Position numbers and translations under genes: made by a program. Under the pieces are notes generated by a model, which ran no database searches, was not told the origin of the DNA, and was given only the letters and a program-made list of their open reading frames with translations. Source: Ichthyophonus hoferi (Eukaryota; Opisthokonta; Ichthyosporea; Ichthyophonida; Ichthyophonidae). From it: a DNA stretch of 44,195 nucleotides. Below are positions 36,495 through 44,195 of this stretch, one piece after another (position 1 is the stretch's first letter; every line of letters starts with the position of its first letter). The stretch covers positions 1 through 44,195 of the forward strand of contig NAOQ01000586.1 of assembly GCA_002751075.1 (NCBI GenBank). The letters are read 5' to 3'.

Positions 36495-37520
36495 CTGCAA
36501 TGAAAGGCCACCCAGTTAGCCACTGGACAAATCCAGGCTTACTATTAAACAGCATGATCACATAGGCTTACTATAGGAGAGAAATATTAAGCTACACTTG
36601 AACTTTATAATTTATATACACTAGTGATATGCGAATAATAGAACTACAGTCCCATGTTTCTCGCCCAAGAACAAGAGGGGCAGATCTACAATGATTGGTT
36701 GAATTATATGGCCAATGATATATAGATCAATGCCATCTTGGCAATCCATTATCTAATAAGCATATGAAGGTATCAAGATCTATAAAAATATATGGTTATT
36801 CGTCATGCCCACTTGTACTGGGTATGTGTCCTGAGCCTGGTATATATACTACATCCAAGATCTATTCCATACCTATGGATTTATGGATCTACAAAGCATA
36901 CTGAACTGATATAGGCATTATACAATTACAGTGACATATACAACGTAGTGGCCTCTCTGTCCGGCATACCACAGTCGCCGGAAAGATACTCCACCAAGGT
37001 ATATATAGGATTGGTATGTATAGTAAAGATAGGTGAAATAAAATATAAGACCCTAACAGTCCAACAGTTCCCAGGGTATGCAAGTTGTAGCACTTCTTGT
37101 ATTAACAGGTAATAATATAATATATAATAATATAATTATATTTTCCATACGCTCATATCTCATAACTTGCCAAGATACTTACTATCCTCCTTGTTCATTG
37201 CAAGCCTCTCCAAATATTAAAACTCTTTTACGCTCACCCACAAGACCAACCTGTAGAGTTGTAACCATAGTCAGTATGTTTTATTAAAAGCCTCTCACCT
37301 ATCCAATATATAGTAGGATAGTAGCACCTGTCAAGGCTAAGGTACACAAACTTTATATTATGTTCTTGTTCATGGCATGGTCAAGAAACTACATATCACC
37401 CAAGAAAACATTTGACATATTTATTAAATACAGTTCATTATTGTCAACAAAGGGAAGGGCAATCATAATATAGCATAAGATCTTAGGAGCCAAAATAGAT
37501 AAGAATAAACCAACTAAAGT

Positions 37521-37564
37521 ATGGATGGAGGTGGGGATCCCACCAATGCATCGGCACTAAAGCT
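37521..37564 (+). other. Possible first exon on plus strand
   Basis: ATG at 37521 encodes MDGGGDPTNASALK and is followed by a GTAAGT donor at 37565. The minus strand across 37655-37558 is also open (SDIRTNGLPYSVMEHSRHYH, then QAIYPTHLQL and stop) after a TTGCAG acceptor. Both look protein-like, and I cannot decide between them. Confidence 0.25.
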
Positions 37565-37699
37565 GTAAGTGTGTTGGGTATATCGCCTGGTGGTAGTGGC
37601 GTGAATGCTCCATAACCGAATAGGGTAGTCCATTTGTACGTATGTCAGAGATGCTGCAAGGCTGCAAGTCGATTACATTAATACCAGTATTTATAAACT

Positions 37700-39432
37700 C
37701 GTAGTTCCTTTTTCCCTTTATTTAACCCACTTTATTATTCTCTGTTCCCAATCTTTCTTCATAATGCCTTCCTCTATCCCTCTATTCAGATACAAGTAGA
37801 TATAATACCCATAACCCACTCTGTTTTCCTTATCCTTTATCTCTCCCGTCCTTCTTTACCTAACTATAAAAACAATAACAATGGCTTCCTCTAGCCTAAT
37901 ATTTAGCTTTTTTTTTTAACTCTCTGTCCACCCACCCTTTATTGCTCCATGACGTTTATTTTCCTGTCTATAAAAGTACAAGACCTACTTAATAGTATAG
38001 ATAAACTGGAACCTATTGGCTGTGACTAGACCCGGTAATACTATAGTTAGAAATGTCGACTGATTGCTCCATTACGCGATCATTTCCTTATTAGTTCCCA
38101 TCAGGGGAGTTTAAAGGTAGATCCGGCAATGGCAGCGGCGATTGTGACGCTGGTTATCCTCAAATAAGAAAAAACAATTATGGCCGGGCGGCTTAGATGT
38201 CCTAATGTCGTTAGGTACACTACCCTACTATTAGCCCAATCCCATTTCTATCATGATTTTGTTTCTTAGAAATCTAGATATATTTGATTTGAATACTAGA
38301 TGCTTTAAGCAACTATTAATTGATTAATGATTAGAGCTGCAACTACCTAGTACAATTGGCACTCCATTTCGATACATGGATAATGCTTACAGTGCCTAAT
38401 GATGTTAACTTTCAATAAACTGCACCCTTTGAGTTGTGGGTTCCGCATGCAATAAAACACATGAGAAGTACTGGTTGGTGTTGATAATTGGCATGAAAAT
38501 GCCCCAGACCAAAAAATATATATGCGGAAACTCTGCCAGAGAAAAGACAAAATGGATGATTTATCTAGGTGATAACCAATATAATTTTGGTTTACTATAT
38601 CCAAATGATTGAATCATCTATATGCGATTGGCAATACGATAGGGCGTTAATCTCAAATACATTTAGTTGCGCTAATATGAGGGTAAACACCGCAGAGGCA
38701 TGTATGGTATGTAGTGCTTCCAAACGCTCTGCAAAAATTTGATTCTTTAAATAAAAAAGCAGGCCAACTTTATACACTAGTTATATTTATTTATTTATTA
38801 CGCTGGACTAAGCTCAAAAAGCTTATCTTTTCATTTTGTCCGTAGTTTTTAATTAAGACTTTTGATCGGAATTGTTAAAATTAATAAGATTTCCAAACAT
38901 AAACCAATCAACTAAACGATCCTAACTGATCCAATAGTCAACCATTCCTTTGAACTACTGGATGAGAGTCATAGGGAGTAGGCTATTTCATGGCTGGGCT
39001 GATCGCAGTATTGCAAGATTGACCTTATTAGGTAGGGGAAACCACATACCAAATGGCTATTTTAACCACCCATTAGCGCATGATTCCTTTTTTGCATCCA
39101 GAAGTTTGGTGCAAATAGAAAAGAATTAAAAGTCCTTTTTTTTTTCATAAAAATAATCTGTAATTTTTTGAAAAATAAATACCAACTGAGAAATATAATG
39201 TCATGCCTCTTAAATTGGGTCATCACAATTAATTGTGTAGATTAATGTTAACCTCCGATTCAAGTCTAATAGTGATAGTGTATAATTAATGATTACTTGT
39301 CATGTTCTCTCAAAAAATAATAAAAAATAAAAAGTTGCCTCCAAAAACGAGCAAAAACAAAATTTAAAAATCTGTAGATCTAATTGTAGGCCATAATAAT
39401 GACAATTTTACTCTATTAAGTTCAAACTGTAC
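37700..39432. other. Region without a recognised gene
   Basis: Mostly AT-rich. A raised-GC patch at about 38120-38225 contains short ATG frames (MAAAIVTLVILK; MAGRLRCPNVV before GTACAC) that might be 5' exons. A minus-strand frame at 38777-38595 is open but unrecognised. No gene can be supported. Confidence 0.35.
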
Positions 39433-39725
39433 CTTTCTAATGATAGTTCCAATTATATACTCAAAAGAGTACTGTGCTCTCAGAGCAATATCATAAACAA
39501 CAGCTAGGTCAATTTTATGGGTTAAAGCCATGGGGAATTTGATCAAATCAACCGTGGCTCTTTAGATGAGCGAATCAAAAGAGAACACTATTACATCTAA
39601 TATAGTATGTCTATTTAGAATCTATGACATATATATTCAATACTTTCTTTACTATAGACCGATGTATCCAAGAATTCCCATGTAATAACCATTACCATCT
39701 TCTTCAGTTAATTTGTCAAAACCAT
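39433..39725 (-). CDS. Two exon-like segments, unknown protein
   Basis: Segment 39725-39652 starts after TATATTTCAG and reads GFDKLTEEDGNGYYMGILGYI before a stop. Segment 39559-39433 starts after CATCTAAAG and reads VDLIKFPMALTHKIDLAVV and YDIALRAQYSFEYIIGTII before a GTACAG donor. The second is 42 codons with good splice sites. Whether the first ends the protein or splices on through a GTCTAT donor is unclear. The first segment has an inverted partner at about 40380-40455 (see repeat 39630-40462). Family unrecognised. Confidence 0.35.
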
Positions 39726-40462
39726 CTGAAATATAAATTAGCAGCTCAATTTCCATTATTTTTGCCACTCATGAGAATATTATTCTGTAAGAAAGAATAT
39801 TGAAAGTTTGAAACTAAATAAATTTTTGAGGAAAATTGTTATAAAGAAAAAAATCAATATTAAATTTTTCATAAACTGATTCTCAAAAAAAAAAAAAAAA
39901 AAGACAAAAAAACAAAATGTAATGCACATTTTTATACTTCAATTCGCTAACGCCTGGGAAAAAAGTCGTTAATGCTTGGGAAGCTGATGTCGATGTCAGC
40001 CATTAGGACGGAATTCAATAGGTTCCAACCCATGTAAACAAATGGCAATTTTGTGAAAACCAAGTAAACTATTGTTGAATAGGAAGGAACTAATTGGCGA
40101 TTGTCAATTAGACGGGTAGGTTCATGTACAATGTTGTACTAAATCATTTGTATTAGGATATATATTAATTATTAGAGTCCCATTGTAAGTGTGCAGACAG
40201 ACGATGAGACACGTACTGGAAATAATATATATATATTATTTATCTATTTAGCATTTTTCCTCAAAGATTTATTTGGTTTCTTTAAGTATTCTTTTTTAAG
40301 GAAATAATATTCTTATGAGTAGCGAGAATAATAAAAATAGAGCTGCTAAGGTATATTTCCAATGGCCTTGACGAAGTAACTGAAGAAACTTATAATGGTT
40401 ATTACATCAGAAAGCTTGGATGCGTACGTCGGTCTTTAGTAAGGGAAACTATTCTTGAATAA
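39630..40462. repeat. Long inverted duplication containing an exon-like segment
   Basis: Left arm about 39630-39845 and right arm about 40246-40462 are imperfect reverse complements over more than 200 bases. Shared blocks include TTTCTTCAGTTA/ CTTCTTCAGTTA types, ATGTAATAACCATTA, AGAATATTATT and TTTGAGGAAAA. Both arms keep an open reading frame in the matching orientation: left (minus) LTEEDGNGYYMGILGYI, right (plus) VTEETYNGYYIRKLGCV. The AG acceptor present in the left arm is not intact in the right arm. About 400 bases separate the arms. Confidence 0.75.
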
Positions 40463-40640
40463 ATTTTATTCCATAAAAACAAAAAACTACTATTAGCTTT
40501 TTTATGAACAGATTTTTAACAAAATTGTCATATTTATACGTTCATGTCGCTAAAGCTTGGTAAAAAGTCGTTAATGTTAAAAATAAAATGTAGTTAATGC
40601 TTGGGAAACTGTCGTCAAAGCTCGGAAAATCTTATAATAA
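39945..40640. repeat. Short direct repeats with AAGTCGTTAATG core
   Basis: A block at about 39945-39993 (TTCGCTAACGCCTGGGAAAA, then AAGTCGTTAATGCTTGGGAA) recurs in altered form at about 40540-40625 (GTCGCTAAAGCTTGGTAAAA, then GTCGTTAATG and TTAATGCTTGGGAAA). They flank the right arm of the inverted duplication. Confidence 0.7.
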
Positions 40641-40650
40641 GCAAGTATAT

Positions 40651-42066
40651 GAAATAATAAGTAGAAACAGAAGAAGGTTCCTGAGACCTATACACGTTTA
40701 GAAGGAAAGGGAATACCGAATTAGGGTGTGGTTTAATGTGTCCTTTTACATACATGGAGTACAAATATGCTAAGATATATTTTTATTATTAAAGAAGTTA
40801 GCAGGACTTGCCATAGGCAGGATACTAAGTAATGTGTTTTCTCGACCCAGAATATATGATTTGAAATGGCCTATAATATAGTTGTAGGATCTCTACCATT
40901 GGCTGGTTCAATTTTGATCACTTTGGCTTGCAGTCGAACACCAATAGATTGCATTATTTTCCCAGGTTACATATTATAGTAATTGCTAATAATATTAAAT
41001 GTTTATAACTATATAAAGAAATACCAAAATAATTAAATACTCCTGTTTTAATACACCCCCTTGGTCCAGGCAGATTATTTCATCTAGAGCATAAAAAATA
41101 TGAAAAGGGAATATAGCAAGAACATTAATATGGTGGCTACTTAACGGTAAGCTTGTAGCTCATTAAATGAACTAGATAATTCTTTATTCAAAAGTGACTG
41201 CGACTTGGCACCCAATGTAATAAAACGGAAGACAGTTGACCAAACTATATGTTATATGTTTCTGTCTGCAGTTGGCTATGGCTCTGTTGTAGGCTATGGC
41301 TCTGGATCTGGCTTTGTTGTAAGTTGTGGCATCTGGTGAATAAGGTAATATGTGGGTGCTCCCCCCCAGTTGTTTGTACGTTACCTTGGTGTCACATTGA
41401 TGCTGGAAATGTTGATAGTTCAAATGCAGATTTGAAGACAGTGTGTAGGTGTAATAAAATTGAGTCTCCACACGTAGAGGTCAGTGGATGAATGTAGGGT
41501 TGTGGTAAAGTGTTTTCTTGGCATTTGTGGATCGTTGACTTAATAAAATTACCAGGTTTTGTGACCATGCTTAGCTATTCAACTTTTTTTGCTATCATGT
41601 TGGGAATAATAAATAGAGACAGGAGCGTTCCTGAAATCTACATACGTTTAGAAGGTAGAGAACACCGAATTAAGATGCATTTTAGTGTGTCCTTTTGCAT
41701 GCACGGATTACTACAGACATGCTAATACTTATTATTTTTCAAACAAATCAGCAGGACTTGCCATAGGCAGGATGCCTAAGCGTTGTGTTACCTAAGCCCA
41801 AAGCATATGATCTTATAATATAGTTGTAGAATCTCTACCATTGGCTGGTTCAATTTTGATGGGATATGCGTACGTGTTATTGGCTATTCCTCACGTAAGC
41901 CAATAATATTTTATTTATAGTACACTTTCTGTCTAACACCAATAGATTGATTGCACTAACCATTTTCCCGAGTTACTTATTTATTTATTAATAATTGCTA
42001 ATAATATTAAATGTTTATAACTATATAAACAAATGCTTCAATTAATTAAATATTCCTGTTTTATTA
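40651..42066. repeat. Direct duplication, copies about 40651-41052 and 41603-42066
   Basis: The two ~400-460 base copies share long blocks such as GCAGGACTTGCCATAGGCAG, TCTCTACCATTGGCTGGTTC and GCTAATAATATTAAATG. Offset is about 950 bases. The right copy carries extra sequence at about 41860-41930 with an inverted pair (TTATTGGCT and AGCCAATAA). Overall identity looks around 75-80% by eye. No coding frame is shared cleanly, so this may be a non-autonomous repeat family or an old segmental duplication. Confidence 0.8.
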
Positions 42067-42447
42067 AGTTTTTTTTTTAATAGACAATTATGAAGTAGGG
42101 TCAAGGAAAAGAACAAATAATTAAAAGACCCAATGTGCTAATGTCAAAATGTGATATTATTTTATTGTTGAAAGCGTTATTTACTTTTGTCTGCTTTATA
42201 AAGCAAAACAGTCTACAAAACTCTACGTATTCCTGAGTTGTACTGATAAATTTTAGAATTACAAGAAGATCTGGCGATACTTGGTTTTTAGCAAGATCAC
42301 CAATTAAACTTGTACGACCTTGAAATAAGTCAAAAAGTGCATATTATACATGCTGCTTGCACATTAGGGCAGCTTTACAGATAACTCGATAAATTTTCAC
42401 ACCATTTTTCCTGTATGAGTAAATTTTTTCATGTGTTTTCCTCTAAA

Positions 42448-42660
42448 TCAGATTTCATAAGCAAATATATAAGAATCTGTGGTAGTTCTAGCGACTTGGC
42501 CACAGTCTTCGGAATCTCCAATTGAATATCGTATAATAGTTAAATTTCCTGGGCCAGCGGTAGTAATAGTCACTTTATCTGATCTGTCTTTAAGGCCCAG
42601 TTGTTGTGGTGGAGGTTCTATAGGAGGCACGTATACCGACTTTTTGGGTAACTAACTGTA
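42448..42660 (-). pseudogene. Truncated paralogue of the 43816-44160 segment
   Basis: The minus strand encodes EPPPQQLGLKDRSDKVTITT, YSIGDSEDCGQVARTTTD and SYIF before a stop. It aligns with QQLSLLDN, NTIGDPEACGKVTSITTD and CYTF of the downstream-labelled segment near the right edge, in the same order and orientation. Similarity ends at SYIF, where the other copy continues for about 70 residues. It is therefore a duplicate exon or a truncated gene copy. The intact Cys and the IGDxExCG core suggest a secreted domain; the family is not known to me. Confidence 0.45.
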
Positions 42661-42699
42661 CTAATTATATCACTGTTCTAATTCAGAGGGAATCGATGC

Positions 42700-43815
42700 T
42701 TTGATTCGCCGCCTAGGTGTTAATGTGAAAATTGTACAATGAGACCGATCAGTAAAGAGTGCTATATTTCAATGCAAATAATAACTATTGCCGCAATTTT
42801 AATGCTAGTAGGCAGTTCTCTGACTTCTGAACGAGCGAGAGATCAGAATACTGATTATCGTATGCAAGTGTCAACGGTGGACTAGACATTACAATAACGA
42901 TATGATTGTTACATACATATAATTAAATGCAAAACTTTGGGTAGATAAACAATGTCAATTTAAAGCATTAGATTAATTAACACAGCCCACCTAGATTTCA
43001 TGTATGCCAATGAATTCTACTGAGATGACTATAAACCTGGCCGTATAACGTGAGTATATAAATCTCCGAGTCATAATGCTCATTTGTCTAATTCTACAAT
43101 ATAGTATATCGGCTATCCATGTTGAATTCTACTTCGAACTGTATTGTACATAAATTATGAACTATAATACCTTTATCTTGCCATTTATACATAACTAATA
43201 AGAAATAACATGTGCTTACTGCAAATATAACAGCCTAAAACTGTGTGTTAAATATTAGTTGCATGGCATGCATGTATTTCTTAAAACCTATTATAATAGC
43301 ATGAACCAGTTTAAATATTACTCTACATGGGCATATTGGGCCTTTACATCGGGTTTGTTATTCTATGGTTATTTTATTATCCTCTCTTCACGCTACCTAA
43401 GGTGCATACAAGTGCTTTATTAATTGTTTTTTATATTTGGTAGATTGCCTTATGAATATATATGATAACATCCTATGTAGCCGTCACAACTACGTAAATC
43501 CCATTCTACATGGGGAAGTATTGTATTGTACATCTACAATTATTGATAACTATCTGAATTTAACCTTTGGTCCCCTGGCAATGTTGATAAAAGTGATGCC
43601 ATTTGCTTTAGTAAGGTTATTATTATACAAGCAATCAAAACAAAACAACTCAGTCAAACGGTATGGTATATAAATTAGATTATTTACATTTTAACGCAAG
43701 TACTTGGTGTATTATTCTTATCACATAGCTATATATATCCCTGAATGTCTCCACTGGGACTTGTTGTTAAGCTATAGATGTGCCGCCTAGGGTTGTATAT
43801 CTCCCCTATGACGGC
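42700..43815. other. AT-rich stretch without recognised gene
   Basis: A plus-strand frame at 43437-43673 (FGPLAMLIKVMPFALVRLL) is open but has no splice or start evidence and a composition typical of chance frames here. Nothing else stands out. Confidence 0.4.
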
Positions 43816-44161
43816 CTATTGCTTGTCAGCCCATTCCTGCAGACCACGGCTCCATTCGTATGGATTCAGGCCATTAGGTGTATAAACACAGGTTACACCC
43901 AGCGGGGTGACACTGCGGATATTTCCTATCTCGTTATCGTAAAAAATCTGTAAAGTGTTGAATGAAGGAGAATAAGGAGTTAATCTACTGTATGTCAAGT
44001 GTAATTTACAATTTGTGTGAATAAAGAAAGTATAGCAATCTGTGGTAATACTAGTGACTTTTCCACAGGCTTCGGGGTCTCCAATTGTGTTTTCAATAGT
44101 AGTTATCGTTAGTTGGATTAGTTGGCCAGTATATGTAATAGCTCCTGATTAGAAAGAATTG
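43816..44161 (-). CDS. 3' exon of an unrecognised, probably secreted protein
   Basis: After a TTTCTAATCAG acceptor near 44150 the minus strand is open for about 110 codons to TAG at 43816-43818. Peptides: QLTITTIENTIGDPEACGKV, TTDCYTFFIHTNCKLHL, FYDNEIGNIRSVTPLGVTC and YEWSRGLQEWADKQ. Four cysteines, NxT-type sites and absence of a membrane segment fit an extracellular domain. Upstream sequence at the window edge (LAQQLSLLDN) continues the similarity to 42448-42630, so a preceding exon or an in-frame break lies between. Family unrecognised; the gene continues beyond the right edge. Confidence 0.5.
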
Positions 44162-44195
44162 TCTAGAAGACTCAGTTGTTGTGCTAAAGTATTTA

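Noticed and set aside
41184-41491. Opposed open frames of 80 and 95 codons
   Set aside because: They arise from short GGCTATGGCTCTG direct repeats that lack stops in several frames. No splice sites or motifs were seen.

Overview
The window is 44,195 bases of an AT-rich, intron-rich eukaryotic nuclear genome with one gap of 375 unknown bases (10545-10919). Genes are split into many small exons, some only 11-60 bases long, separated by AT-rich introns of about 80-730 bases, so long open frames miss most of them. I rebuilt genes by matching GT...AG splice sites, codon phase and recognisable protein motifs. The proteins found (mitochondrial ribosomal protein uL13, complex III assembly factor UQCC1/CBP3, a CLC-6/7-type chloride transporter, Golgi tether subunit COG8 and a glycogen-targeting CBM21 protein) fit an opisthokont, perhaps a holozoan protist or early-branching animal. 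I cannot name the species.

Layout. 1-4900: scattered exon-like pieces, including a minus-strand single-pass membrane protein whose tail carries an NPxY motif, plus a foldback repeat and a near-perfect 54-base palindrome. 5000-7036 (minus): uL13m, complete in three coding exons plus a probable tiny first exon. 7300-8900: unassigned open segments and a 31-base minisatellite. 9119-10447 (minus): the 3' part of UQCC1, running into the gap, whose two flanks carry the same ~182 bases. 11100-16900: mostly unassigned, with several isolated exon-like segments. 16974-21129 (plus): the CLC transporter in about six exons. 22176-24863: a Ty1/copia LTR fossil with both LTRs and a 5-base target duplication. 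25227-32033 (plus): COG8 in twelve phase-matched exons, 729 codons, ending in a 57-base in-frame tandem repeat. 33372-35343 (minus): the CBM21 protein, convergent with COG8, 5' end unresolved. 35400-38300: competing exon candidates on both strands. 38300-44195: duplicated and inverted segments with fragments of unrecognised proteins.

No operon or shared pathway links these genes; they look like ordinary housekeeping neighbours. The most unusual points are a CLC protein that keeps both key glutamates but lacks the side-chain chloride ligands, a COG8 with an added acidic repeat tail, dense CCAAT/ATTGG pentamers in some intergenic stretches, and exon-containing inverted and direct duplications near the right end. 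No tRNA, rRNA or CRISPR array was found.
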